A DNA stretch of 64,000 bases from assembly GCF_042926695.1 (NCBI RefSeq), contig NZ_CP170642.1, forward strand, positions 868,001-932,000. Direction: 5' to 3'. Made by a program: the position numbers and the translations under genes. Source of the stretch: Lonepinella koalarum (lineage in GTDB: Bacteria; Pseudomonadota; Gammaproteobacteria; Enterobacterales; Pasteurellaceae). Shown here piece after piece: positions 9,710 to 18,843 of this stretch; position 1 is the stretch's first letter, and each line of letters opens with the position of its first letter. The notes beneath the pieces are model-generated. The model was not told the DNA's origin and searched no databases. It was given only the letters and a program-made list of their open reading frames with translations.

Positions 9710-9741
9710 CAGAAATGGGACATTTAAATGTGCCATTTCTG
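9710..9741 (+). repeat. 32-nt near-perfect palindrome between glgB and glgX
   Basis: CAGAAATGG (9710-9718) pairs with CCATTTCTG (9733-9741) around an inner palindrome ACATTTAAATGT, with only one G/G mismatch per side. There is no U-tract after it, so it is not a standard terminator. It lies in the 96-nt gap before the preferred glgX start. An mRNA stability or processing hairpin is possible. Confidence 0.6.
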
Positions 9742-9786
9742 AATATTATCATTAATATTAATGGATTATTTAAAATTATTATTGTT

Positions 9787-11760
9787 ATGAGCACGTTATT
9801 AGGGGCGAATATTGAAATTCGCAATAATCAACAAGGGGTTAGTTTTGCCCTATATTCCAGCCAAGCAAGCAAAATAGAATTATGTTTATTTGATTCGGAA
9901 GATAATGAAAAACGCTTTGTCATGAAAAAAAATGAACAAAATATTTGGCATTGTTGGATTGCTGATGTTGATGAGGGGGCTCAATATGGTTATCGTCTTT
10001 ATCCTAAAGATGGCATTAGCCTAAATAACCCTAACAAATTAATGTTAGATCCTTATGCCAAAAGGGTTGTAGGAAAACCAGATTTATCGACGGCGGATAA
10101 AAGATCATGGTTTTTATTAAATGATCGACGTGATAATGCCAAATTGGCACCCAAAGGGGTGGTGACCAGTTCATCCAATTTTGATTGGCAAGGGGATAAG
10201 CCGTTACAAACGCCGTGGGAAAAAAGCATTATTTATGAATTGCATGTTAAGGGGTTTACTAAATTACGTGAAGATTTGCCAGCTCATATTCGTGGCACCT
10301 ATGCAGGTCTCGCGCATCCGAAAAGTATTGCTTATTTGCAATCTTTAGGGATAACGGCAGTTGAATTATTACCAGTGAATTTTTTTGTTAATGAACCACA
10401 TTTACAAGAAAAAAGATTAAGTAATTACTGGGGTTATAATCCGTTAGCCATGTTTGCTTTAGAAACTACTTATGCAGCGACAGATAACCCAATGGATGAA
10501 TTTAAACAAGCGGTGAAAGCTTTGCATCGAGCCGGTATTGAAGTAATTTTAGATGTGGTATTTAACCATACTGCTGAAGGGGAAAAACATTTTCCGACCT
10601 TTAGTCAACGTGGAATCGACGATCAAACCTATTATTATCATAATGATCAAGGTTATTATGAAAACTGGACAGGTTGTGGCAATACGTTAAATTTATCTAC
10701 CCCACAAGGACGAGCATGGGTGCTTGATTGTTTAAAATACTGGGTGGAAGAATATCATATTGACGGTTTCCGTTTTGATTTAGCGTCTAGCTTGGGAAGA
10801 GAACAACCGTATTTTAATCCGCAAGGTTTGTTATTTAAAGCCATTGAAAACGATCCGATATTAAGCCGCTGTAAAATGATTAGTGAACCCTGGGATTTAG
10901 GTGATGGAGGCTATCAGGTAGGAAATTTTCCAAGCTATTTTGCTGAATGGAATGACCGTTATCGTGATGATATTAAGCGTTTTTGGTTGTGGAAAAGTGG
11001 GGCATTGGGGACTTTTGCCGAACGATTAGCGGGTTCAAGTGATATATATCGTAAAGCGAATCAGTTACCCTACAAAACCTTGAATTTTATCTCCGCGCAT
11101 GATGGTTTTACGTTACGTGATTTGGTTAGTTATAACTATAAACATAATTGGGCGAATGGTGAAAATAATTATGATGGACACAATGAAAATTACAGTTATA
11201 ACCACGGTATAGAAGGTTTTACGGAAGGTTTGCCTAAAAATGAGCAGAATACGGTAGAAAAACAACGTTTTTTAACCAGTGTGGCTTTATTACGTACTTT
11301 ATTACTATCTAATGGTACGCCAATGTTATTAGCGGGTGATGAATTTGGTAATACGCAATATGGTAATAATAATGCCTATTGTCAGGATAATCAGATTACT
11401 TGGTTGAAGTGGTCAATGTTTGAGCGAGACTTATTTGTAGCGACACAACAAGCCATTCAATTACGTAAAAAAATTCAAAGCCTAACCAATGGACAATGGT
11501 GGAATACACAGAATGTAAATTGGCTTAATGAATCTGGACATAGCTTGCAAGTAGAAAACTGGCAAAACTATGCAAGTAAAGCAATACAAATTTTATTAGA
11601 TGATAAATGGTTATTGGTAATCAATGCCAAAGATGATTTACAAAATTTCATTTTGCCAGATGGTAAATGGCAAATGCTAGTTTCTAATCGAACTCAGTTG
11701 TTAAAAGGGCAAGTTTTATTAGTAGAAACCTTAGATTTTTGTATATTGCAACGAAAATAA
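9787..11760 (+). CDS. glgX: Glycogen debranching enzyme
   Basis: GH13 isoamylase-type enzyme that removes the short alpha-1,6 branches left after GlgP action. I place the start at the ATG at 9787 (MSTLLGANIEIRNNQQ), giving 657 residues, close to the usual length. An upstream in-frame ATG at 9715 would add 24 residues, but it sits inside a palindrome and encodes an Ile/Asn-rich stretch unlike the family. Visible motifs are the N-terminal CBM48 sandwich, DVVFNHTAEG, DGFRFDLAS (nucleophile Asp), ISEPWDLG (acid/base Glu) and FISAHDGFTL. No strong ribosome site precedes either start. Confidence 0.93.
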   Translation: MSTLLGANIEIRNNQQGVSFALYSSQASKIELCLFDSEDNEKRFVMKKNEQNIWHCWIADVDEGAQYGYRLYPKDGISLNNPNKLMLDPYAKRVVGKPDLSTADKRSWFLLNDRRDNAKLAPKGVVTSSSNFDWQGDKPLQTPWEKSIIYELHVKGFTKLREDLPAHIRGTYAGLAHPKSIAYLQSLGITAVELLPVNFFVNEPHLQEKRLSNYWGYNPLAMFALETTYAATDNPMDEFKQAVKALHRAGIEVILDVVFNHTAEGEKHFPTFSQRGIDDQTYYYHNDQGYYENWTGCGNTLNLSTPQGRAWVLDCLKYWVEEYHIDGFRFDLASSLGREQPYFNPQGLLFKAIENDPILSRCKMISEPWDLGDGGYQVGNFPSYFAEWNDRYRDDIKRFWLWKSGALGTFAERLAGSSDIYRKANQLPYKTLNFISAHDGFTLRDLVSYNYKHNWANGENNYDGHNENYSYNHGIEGFTEGLPKNEQNTVEKQRFLTSVALLRTLLLSNGTPMLLAGDEFGNTQYGNNNAYCQDNQITWLKWSMFERDLFVATQQAIQLRKKIQSLTNGQWWNTQNVNWLNESGHSLQVENWQNYASKAIQILLDDKWLLVINAKDDLQNFILPDGKWQMLVSNRTQLLKGQVLLVETLDFCILQRK

Positions 11761-11788
11761 GTGATTTTTTTAATTAAATTTTCAAAAG

Positions 11789-11831
11789 TTTGAACTTTGT
11801 CACAGAAAATTAATTTTATTTTTTGTATAGT
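11789..11831 (+). promoter_or_regulatory. Predicted glgC promoter with class II CRP-like site
   Basis: TTTGAACTTTGTCACA (11789-11804) matches TGTGA-N6-TCACA with one mismatch. A -10 element TATAGT lies at 11826-11831, and no good -35 box is seen. Taking a start near 11838, the site centre is at about -41.5. This is the class II activator position that replaces a -35 box. The site suggests glgC-glgA can be transcribed separately from malQ-glgB-glgX. Confidence 0.5.
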
Positions 11832-11905
11832 GTAAGCAGATTATTGATTAGTCCTTATTTTGAACTGAAACGATTAGCCCGCAATTTTATCTATGGAGAA
11901 TAATT

Positions 11906-13213
11906 ATGAGTAGCAAAGTAGCAGTACCTAACAAATATGAACTTGTTAAAGAAACTTTAGTGTTAATTTTAGCAGGTGGACGCGGTTCTCGTTTACACGA
12001 ATTAACGGATAAACGTGCCAAACCAGCACTTTATTTTGGTGGTAATCGTCGTATTATTGATTTCGCTTTATCAAACTGTATTAACTCGGGATTAAACCGT
12101 ATCGGTGTGGTAACACAATATGCGGCACATTCTTTGTTACGCCATTTGCAAACAGGCTGGTCTTTCTTACCACAAGAACGAGGTGAATTCGTTGACATGT
12201 TACCTGCACGCCAACAAATTGATAATTCTACTTGGTATCGTGGTACAGCGGATGCTGTGTATCAAAATATGGAAATTTTGAAACATCATTATCAACCGAA
12301 ATATGTGTTAATCCTTGCTGGTGACCATATTTATAAACAAGATTATAGCCAAATGATTCTCGACCATGTCACCAGTGGTGGAAAATGTACGGTGGGTTGT
12401 ATTGAAGTACCGCGTTCAGAAGCATCTGAATTTGGGGTGATGGCGGTTGATGAAAACTTAAAAGTTAAAGATTTTATTGAAAAACCAAAAGATCCTCCGG
12501 CGATGATTGGTAAACCAGATACATCTTTAGCATCAATGGGTATTTATGTGTTTGATGCGGATTATTTATATGACGTGTTAAAACGTGAAGTGAAATCTCC
12601 TTATACATCTCACGACTTTGGTAAGGATATTTTACCAAAATCCTTAGAAGAAGGTGTGTTATATGCTCATCCATTCAGTCGTTCTTGCATGGGGCGCAAT
12701 ACTGAAGGTGAAATTTACTGGCGTGATGTGGGTACATTAGATAGTTTCTGGCAATCTAATATTGACTTAGTATCAGAAAAACCACAATTAGACATTTATG
12801 ATCAACGTTGGCCAATTCGTGGTAATCCTGTACAAACTTATCCGTCAAAATTCTTCTATAACAATCCGCATATTAAACCGGTAGATAATTCGTTAATTTC
12901 AGGTGGTTGTATGATTACGGATGCAAGTATTAGTTATTCTGTATTATTTGACCGCGTTAAGATTAAAGAAAATTCGAGTGTTGATCACTGTGTTATTTTA
13001 CCTCAAGTAACTATTGGTAAAAATTGTGTATTAAGAAATTGTATTATTGATCGCCATGTGGTGATCCCTGACGACACACAAATCGGGCTTGATATTGAAG
13101 AAGATCGTAAACGTTTCCGTGTAAGTAGTACCGGAAAAGTTGTGTTAGTTACCGATTCTATGATTAAAAAATTAAATGGTGAAGACGTTAGTTCTGACGA
13201 AAATTTAGATTAA
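11906..13213 (+). CDS. glgC: Glucose-1-phosphate adenylyltransferase (ADP-glucose synthase)
   Basis: A 435-residue nucleotidyltransferase that makes ADP-glucose from ATP and glucose 1-phosphate, the committed step of glycogen synthesis. The nucleotide loop LAGGRGSRLHELTDKRAKPAL is near residues 22-42, followed by GTADAVYQN, the glucose-phosphate-binding region IEKPKDP and the C-terminal left-handed beta-helix (SVDHCVILPQVTIGKNC). The Arg/Lys-rich N-terminal region is compatible with allosteric control. GGAGAATAATT precedes the ATG. It follows glgX with its own predicted CRP-type promoter. Confidence 0.97.
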   Translation: MSSKVAVPNKYELVKETLVLILAGGRGSRLHELTDKRAKPALYFGGNRRIIDFALSNCINSGLNRIGVVTQYAAHSLLRHLQTGWSFLPQERGEFVDMLPARQQIDNSTWYRGTADAVYQNMEILKHHYQPKYVLILAGDHIYKQDYSQMILDHVTSGGKCTVGCIEVPRSEASEFGVMAVDENLKVKDFIEKPKDPPAMIGKPDTSLASMGIYVFDADYLYDVLKREVKSPYTSHDFGKDILPKSLEEGVLYAHPFSRSCMGRNTEGEIYWRDVGTLDSFWQSNIDLVSEKPQLDIYDQRWPIRGNPVQTYPSKFFYNNPHIKPVDNSLISGGCMITDASISYSVLFDRVKIKENSSVDHCVILPQVTIGKNCVLRNCIIDRHVVIPDDTQIGLDIEEDRKRFRVSSTGKVVLVTDSMIKKLNGEDVSSDENLD

Positions 13214-13221
13214 TTATTTTA

Positions 13222-13283
13222 TAGCCCCCAATTTATTTCCCCCTGCTTGCGGGAGAGATACATTTGAAAGATAATGGGGGCTA
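13222..13283 (+). repeat. Inverted repeat between glgC and glgA
   Basis: TAGCCCCCA (13222-13230) pairs with TGGGGGCTA (13275-13283). A second small hairpin (CCC...GGG) sits inside around 13241-13253. The element fills most of the 92-nt gap before the glgA ATG. It may be a repeat-derived hairpin that modulates readthrough from glgC into glgA. No U-tract follows. Confidence 0.55.
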
Positions 13284-13305
13284 AATTAAGGAAACATAAA
13301 ATTAA

Positions 13306-14736
13306 ATGAGAGTATTACACGTTTGTTCTGAATTATACCCTTTACTTAAAACCGGTGGATTAGCCGATGTCATGGGAGCATTGCCTTTTGCACAAAAAGA
13401 AGAGGGCACTGATGCTCGGGTGTTATTACCGGGTTATCCCGCTATTTTTGCGGGCATTCCTGAAACCTATGTAGTCGCAGAGTTTTTCAATTTTGCCGGT
13501 CATATTTTATTACGTTACGGTGAATACAATGGTGTAGGTGTTTATATTATTGATGCTCCACATTTATATGATCGTCCCGGCAATCCCTATCATGATCAAT
13601 GGTATCAGGATTACACCGATAACTATAAACGCTTTGCCTTATTAGGTTGGGTAGGGGCAGAATTAGCAACTGGCTTAGACAATTGGTGGCATGCTGAAGT
13701 TGTACATTCTCACGACTGGCACGCAGGGTTAACCAGTGCGTATTTGTATAACAAAGGTAAACCAGCTAAATCGGTATTTACCATTCATAACTTGGCTTAT
13801 CAAGGTCGATTTGATTATCGTCATTTATATGAAATTGGGTTACCTGCCGGCATGTTCCATGTGGATGGTTTAGAATTATATGGCGAAATTTCTTATTTGA
13901 AAGCGGGCTTATATTATTCTGATGCAGTGACAGCCGTGAGTCCAACCTATGCCAAAGAAATTACTCGACCTGAATTTGCTTATGGTTTGCAAGGTTTGCT
14001 TGGCACCTTAGAATATCAAGGTCGCTTACATGGTATTTTAAACGGCGTAGATGAAAAAATCTGGCATCCAAATAACGATCCTTATATTACCGATCACTAT
14101 AAATTAAAATTTATGGCGGGTAAGAAAAAAAATAAGGAACAATTACAGGCTCATTTCAATTTACCGCTAAATCCTAATGTGCCGGTTTTTGTGATGATTA
14201 CTCGTTTAACCGAACAAAAAGGCGTGGATTTATTACTTGAAACCACCGATGAAATCGTAAAACAAGGTGGACAACTGATTGTATTAGGTTCTGGCGCTCA
14301 GCACTTTGAACAAGGGCTATGGGGGCTAACTCAATATTATCCGCAAAATGTAGCGGTTAAAATCGGTTATGATGAAGCCTTATCTCACTTAATGGTTGCA
14401 GGTGGCGATGTTATTTTAGTACCAAGCCGTTTTGAACCTTGTGGGTTAACCCAATTATATGGTTTAAAATATGGTACATTACCTTTAGTGCGAGCTACCG
14501 GTGGACTCGCAGATACCGTGGTGGACAGCACTAGCGAAAACATTAAAGCAGGAATTGCCACCGGATTTGTGTTTGAACATGCTGATCCACAAGGCTTACG
14601 TTATGCCTTAAATAATGCCTTTGCATTATGGCAAAAACAACGTTTATGGGTTAATGTAAGAGCTAATGCGATGGCCCAAGATTTCAGTTGGGCATTAGCT
14701 GCTCGCAGTTATCAAACACTTTATGACAGAATTTAG
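13306..14736 (+). CDS. glgA: Glycogen synthase
   Basis: A 476-residue GT5 glycosyltransferase that extends alpha-1,4 glucan chains from ADP-glucose. KTGGLADV at residues 16-23 binds the ADP-glucose diphosphate. The C-terminal Rossmann domain carries RLTEQKGVDLL and the E-X7-E region PSRFEPCGLTQLYG. Length and start (MRVLHVCSELYPLLKTGG) are standard. It lies 92 nt after glgC, across an inverted repeat, and is followed by a strong hairpin terminator before glgP. Confidence 0.97.
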   Translation: MRVLHVCSELYPLLKTGGLADVMGALPFAQKEEGTDARVLLPGYPAIFAGIPETYVVAEFFNFAGHILLRYGEYNGVGVYIIDAPHLYDRPGNPYHDQWYQDYTDNYKRFALLGWVGAELATGLDNWWHAEVVHSHDWHAGLTSAYLYNKGKPAKSVFTIHNLAYQGRFDYRHLYEIGLPAGMFHVDGLELYGEISYLKAGLYYSDAVTAVSPTYAKEITRPEFAYGLQGLLGTLEYQGRLHGILNGVDEKIWHPNNDPYITDHYKLKFMAGKKKNKEQLQAHFNLPLNPNVPVFVMITRLTEQKGVDLLLETTDEIVKQGGQLIVLGSGAQHFEQGLWGLTQYYPQNVAVKIGYDEALSHLMVAGGDVILVPSRFEPCGLTQLYGLKYGTLPLVRATGGLADTVVDSTSENIKAGIATGFVFEHADPQGLRYALNNAFALWQKQRLWVNVRANAMAQDFSWALAARSYQTLYDRI

Positions 14737-14750
14737 TTGTAAAAGTCACC

Positions 14751-14780
14751 AAAGTGCGGTTAAAATACCGCACTTTTTAT
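14751..14780 (+). terminator. Terminator made of paired uptake sequences, between glgA and glgP
   Basis: AAAGTGCGGT (14751-14760) and ACCGCACTTT (14767-14776) form a perfect 10-bp stem with a 6-nt loop, followed by T-rich sequence. Inverted uptake signals used as terminators are well known in Haemophilus. Confidence 0.8.
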
Positions 14781-14802
14781 TATTTAGCTAAGGATTATTT
14801 CT

Positions 14803-17253
14803 ATGCAAGAAATGCAAATTTATGCACGTCCGTCTAATGACGTAGAATCGTTGAAAAAAGCTATCGTCTATAAATTAGTTTATCTAATCGGACGTTCACC
14901 AGAAGAAGCCAGCCAACGTGACTGGTTAAATGCCACTTTATTTGCTGTACGCGACTTAGTTACCGAAGGATGGATTTCTACTGCGAAAAAATCAAGAGCG
15001 AAAGATACTCGTCGAGTTTACTATCTCTCAATGGAGTTTTTAATTGGTCGTACGCTTTCTAATGCGTTAATCGCTGAAGGTATTTATGACAGAGCGCAAC
15101 AAGCATTACAGGAATTAGATATTGATTTGGAAGAAGTCTTAGCCAAAGAAGTGGATCCGGGCTTAGGTAATGGCGGTTTAGGTCGCTTAGCCGCGTGTTT
15201 TATGGATTCATTAGCGACCTTATCCATTCCAAGTATGGGTTATGGTATTCGTTATGAATACGGTATGTTCAGACAACGCATTGTGGATGGTCGTCAAATT
15301 GAAAAACCAGATGCATGGTTAGAAAAAGGCGTGCCTTGGGAATTTATCCGTCCATCTAAACGGTTCAAAATCCGTTTGGGAGGTCATGTTTATTTTGAAG
15401 GCAAAAAATGTATTTGGAAAAATGATGAAGAAATCACCGCACTTGCTTACGACCAAATGATACCGGGGTTTGAGAATGATAGTGCAACCACGTTGCGTCT
15501 TTGGTCTGCTCATTCAGGCAGCACGTTCAATTTAGCCGATTTTAATAAAGGTGACTATTTCCGGGCAATGGAGAAACGTTCTTCCTCTGAAAATGTTTCA
15601 AGAGTACTTTATCCAGATGATTCAACAGAGGCTGGTCGTGAGCTACGTTTACGTCAAGAATATTTCCTTGTGTCAGCCTCTTTGCAGGATATTTTAAAAC
15701 GCCATTTACGTATGCACGGCACTTTCGATAACCTTGCAGACAAAGTAGCAATCCATTTAAATGACACACACCCAGCGTTAGCCATTCCTGAATTAATGCG
15801 TATTCTAATTGATGAAAACGGTTATACTTGGGAAAAAGCATGGCAAATGAGTTGTCACATTTTCTCTTATACTTGCCATACCTTAATGTCAGAAGCCTTA
15901 GAAACTTGGCCAGTAGAAATGATGGCGAAAATCTTACCTCGTCATTTACAAATGATTTTCGAAATCAACGATTATTTCTTAGAGCACGTGAGAAGTAACG
16001 TAACCACAGATGAAGAATTTATCCGTCGCGTGTCTTTAGTAGAAGAGGGGGATGTACGTAAAGTACGCATGGGCTGGTTATCCGTAGTTGGTTCACACAA
16101 AGTGAATGGGGTAGCGGCGATCCATTCTGATTTAATGGTGACATCCACTTTTGCAGATTTCGCTCGTATTTATCCTGAACGCTTTACCAATGTGACAAAT
16201 GGTATTACACCACGTCGTTGGATTGCAGTAGCAAACCCTGATTTATCTACTTTATTTGATAAATACATTGGCAAAGAATGGCGACGTGATTTAACTCAAC
16301 TTGAATTGTTCAAAAAACATATTCAAGATCCAGAAGTAAAAAAAGCTATTCCAGCAATTAAACGTGCTAACAAAGTTCGCTTAGCGAATTATGTGAAAAA
16401 AGAATTAGGCGTAGAGTTAAATCCAGATGCCTTATTTGATGTACAAGTTAAACGTATTCACGAATACAAACGCCAAAGTTTGAATGTTTTACATATTGTT
16501 GCTCGTTACAATGAAATGTTAGCAAATCCAGAAAAAGACTGGACACCACGCGTATTTATCCTTGCCGGTAAAGCCGCATCGGCTTATTATGTGGCCAAAC
16601 AAACCATTAATTTAATTAATGATATTGCTAACGTCATTAATAATGATGAACGTTTACAAGGTCGTTTAAAAGTGGTCTTTATCCCGAATTACAGTGTAAG
16701 TCTTGCTCAAATCATTATTCCGGCGGCAGATATTTCTGAACAAATTTCATTAGCCGGTACCGAAGCATCTGGCACAAGTAATATGAAATTTGCGCTAAAT
16801 GGTGCATTGACAATAGGGACGCTAGATGGGGCAAATGTCGAAATATTACAAAATGTAGGCGAAGATAATATCTTTATCTTTGGTAACACTGTTGAACAAG
16901 TGGAAGAACTACGCCGTCATGGTTACCGTCCATTTGATATTTACCAATCGGATCAACAGTTACGCGATGTCATCGACCAAATCAGTTCAGGTTATTTCTC
17001 GCCAAATGATCCTAATCGTTATCAAGACTTATTATTAAATGGTTTAAACTATCACGATTATTACCAAGCTTTTGCAGATTTCCGTAGCTATATCGAAACT
17101 CAAAAAGCTGTAGATGAGAAATACAAAGATCAAGAAGCTTGGGTGAACAGTGCGTTACAAAACATTGTTAACATGAGTTTCTTTTCATCTGACCGTACCA
17201 TTGCGGAATATGCAGAAAAAATCTGGAAAATTAAGCCATTGAAGTCAGCGTAA
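14803..17253 (+). CDS. glgP: Glycogen phosphorylase
   Basis: An 816-residue GT35 enzyme that releases glucose 1-phosphate from glycogen ends. The pyridoxal-phosphate lysine lies in EASGTSNMKFALNG at about residue 662, and the RVLYPDD and VDPGLGNGGLGRLAACF signatures are present. AAGGATTATTTCT precedes the ATG. Because a terminator separates it from glgA, it may be partly independent of the biosynthetic genes, though readthrough is possible. Full length with no defects. MalP is the closest alternative, but the position in the glg cluster supports GlgP. Confidence 0.96.
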   Translation: MQEMQIYARPSNDVESLKKAIVYKLVYLIGRSPEEASQRDWLNATLFAVRDLVTEGWISTAKKSRAKDTRRVYYLSMEFLIGRTLSNALIAEGIYDRAQQALQELDIDLEEVLAKEVDPGLGNGGLGRLAACFMDSLATLSIPSMGYGIRYEYGMFRQRIVDGRQIEKPDAWLEKGVPWEFIRPSKRFKIRLGGHVYFEGKKCIWKNDEEITALAYDQMIPGFENDSATTLRLWSAHSGSTFNLADFNKGDYFRAMEKRSSSENVSRVLYPDDSTEAGRELRLRQEYFLVSASLQDILKRHLRMHGTFDNLADKVAIHLNDTHPALAIPELMRILIDENGYTWEKAWQMSCHIFSYTCHTLMSEALETWPVEMMAKILPRHLQMIFEINDYFLEHVRSNVTTDEEFIRRVSLVEEGDVRKVRMGWLSVVGSHKVNGVAAIHSDLMVTSTFADFARIYPERFTNVTNGITPRRWIAVANPDLSTLFDKYIGKEWRRDLTQLELFKKHIQDPEVKKAIPAIKRANKVRLANYVKKELGVELNPDALFDVQVKRIHEYKRQSLNVLHIVARYNEMLANPEKDWTPRVFILAGKAASAYYVAKQTINLINDIANVINNDERLQGRLKVVFIPNYSVSLAQIIIPAADISEQISLAGTEASGTSNMKFALNGALTIGTLDGANVEILQNVGEDNIFIFGNTVEQVEELRRHGYRPFDIYQSDQQLRDVIDQISSGYFSPNDPNRYQDLLLNGLNYHDYYQAFADFRSYIETQKAVDEKYKDQEAWVNSALQNIVNMSFFSSDRTIAEYAEKIWKIKPLKSA

Positions 17254-17273
17254 TTGATAGTGTGGTAATGTAA

Positions 17274-17303
17274 AAAATGCGGTGAATTTTCACCGCATTT
17301 TCA
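17274..17303. terminator. Bidirectional hairpin between glgP and tcyP
   Basis: AAAATGCGGTG (17274-17284) pairs with CACCGCATTTT (17291-17301) around a 6-nt AT loop, with A/T tracts on both sides. It serves the two convergent genes. Confidence 0.8.
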
Positions 17304-17318
17304 TTGATAATTTAAGGA

Positions 17319-18638
17319 TTATTTCAACCATTTATTAGTTAAAGTGCCTGCCACCATTGCACCATTAACATTTAATGCTGTGCGTCCCATATCAATTAAC
17401 GGTTCAATAGAAATGAGTAAGCCGACTAACGCTAGGGGAAGATTTAAGCTAGATAATACTACAATTGCGGCAAAAGTTGCGCCTCCACCGACACCAGCAA
17501 TACCAAAGGAAGAAATAGCAACCACTAAAATTAAGCTCAGAATATATTGTACGGTAAAAGGGTCGATTCCTACTGTTGGAGCGACCATAACAGCTAACAT
17601 TGCTGGGTAAATTCCAGCACAACCATTTTGTCCAATGGTAGCACCAAAGGTGGCAGAGAAATTTGCAATTACACTTTTATTGCCTAATTTGTCTATTTGG
17701 GTTTCAATATTCAACGGGATAGATGCGGCACTTGAACGGGAAGTAAACGCAAAACTCAATACGGGTAACACATTTTTAAAATAGTTAAACGGATTAATAC
17801 CAGAAAAAGCAAGTATTACACCGTGTACAATAAACATTAATAAAATTGCTAAATAGGATGCAATAATAAAGCTACCTAAATTTACAATATCTTCCCATTT
17901 AGATGTAGATGCCATTTTTATCATTAAGGCAAAAACACCATAAGGCGTTAAGCGAATCACAAAACGAACTAAACGCATGACTAATTGATTTAGTGTATCA
18001 ACACCTTGAGCAATACGATTACCTAATTCTTCGTTTTCTTTACGTAAACTTAATGTTGCAATCCCTAATAAAGCAGAGAAAATAACGACACTAATAATAG
18101 ATGTTGGATTAGCGCCGGTGAGTTCTGCAAACGGATTTTTCGGAATAAAAGAGAGGAGTATAGTAGGCACACTCAAATGACTAACTTGATCTACGCGACC
18201 ATCCACTTTAGCTTGAGCCGCTAATTCACGTTCACCCACAATTAAACCATCTGCAGATAAATCAAAAATATAAGTCATTGCAATACCGATAGCGGCGGCA
18301 ATTGCAGTGGTGACTAATAAGACACCAAGTACGCTGAAACTGATTTTACCTAATGAGCTTGCTTGATTTAATTTAGTAATAGCTGAAAGAATAGAAACAA
18401 AGACTAATGGCATCACAATCATTTGTAATAATCGCACGTAACCATTACCGACTAAATTAATCCAATCAAGAGCGGTGTCAATGAATGATTTTTCCGTAAA
18501 GGATTGTAGCGTAGTTCCAAATAATAAACCTAAAACTAACGCCACAAGCACCGTTAAACCTAATTTTTGATGTTTACGATACAATACATTTAAACCATAA
18601 AGTATAGCTAAAAATGCAACCAAAGTAACAATCAGCAT
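17319..18638 (-). CDS. tcyP: L-cystine/sodium-dicarboxylate family symporter (TcyP/YdjN type)
   Basis: A 439-residue DAACS (SLC1) family transporter with 8-10 hydrophobic segments and two re-entrant hairpin regions. SSAASIPLN and FGATIGQNGCAGIYPAMLAV are close to the E. coli cystine carrier YdjN (TcyP) as I recall it. The family as a whole also carries glutamate, aspartate, serine and succinate. The likely job is cystine uptake as a sulfur source. It stands alone between glgP (convergent) and an FkbM methyltransferase. Substrate assignment is by resemblance. Confidence 0.85.
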   Translation of the reverse strand: MLIVTLVAFLAILYGLNVLYRKHQKLGLTVLVALVLGLLFGTTLQSFTEKSFIDTALDWINLVGNGYVRLLQMIVMPLVFVSILSAITKLNQASSLGKISFSVLGVLLVTTAIAAAIGIAMTYIFDLSADGLIVGERELAAQAKVDGRVDQVSHLSVPTILLSFIPKNPFAELTGANPTSIISVVIFSALLGIATLSLRKENEELGNRIAQGVDTLNQLVMRLVRFVIRLTPYGVFALMIKMASTSKWEDIVNLGSFIIASYLAILLMFIVHGVILAFSGINPFNYFKNVLPVLSFAFTSRSSAASIPLNIETQIDKLGNKSVIANFSATFGATIGQNGCAGIYPAMLAVMVAPTVGIDPFTVQYILSLILVVAISSFGIAGVGGGATFAAIVVLSSLNLPLALVGLLISIEPLIDMGRTALNVNGAMVAGTLTNKWLK

Positions 18639-18802
18639 TTTATTAATTCCTTATAAATGAAAATAGAAAAATAAGGGAGTAATGATACCAGAATGCTAAA
18701 AATAACGTTATTACCATTTCGGTATAACTTATAACTAAATAGAATCACAATAAATGTGACATTGTCACTTATGCTAATAAAATAGTGTAGATGGTAAAAT
18801 AT

Positions 18803-18841
18803 AATCGCGGTCAAAAAATTCAATATTTTTTGACCGCGATT
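18803..18841. terminator. Hairpin terminator downstream of the FkbM methyltransferase
   Basis: AATCGCGGTCAAAAAAT (18803-18819) pairs with ATTTTTTGACCGCGATT (18825-18841). The stem is 17 bp with a 5-nt loop, starting 3 nt past the stop codon of the minus-strand gene. Confidence 0.75.
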
Positions 18842-18843
18842 TT

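Noticed and set aside
9183..9824. Long antisense open frames opposite the glgB tail
   Set aside because: They arise because the Lys/Thr-rich tail has few stop-generating codons on the other strand. The products are Phe/Val-rich nonsense with no start signals.
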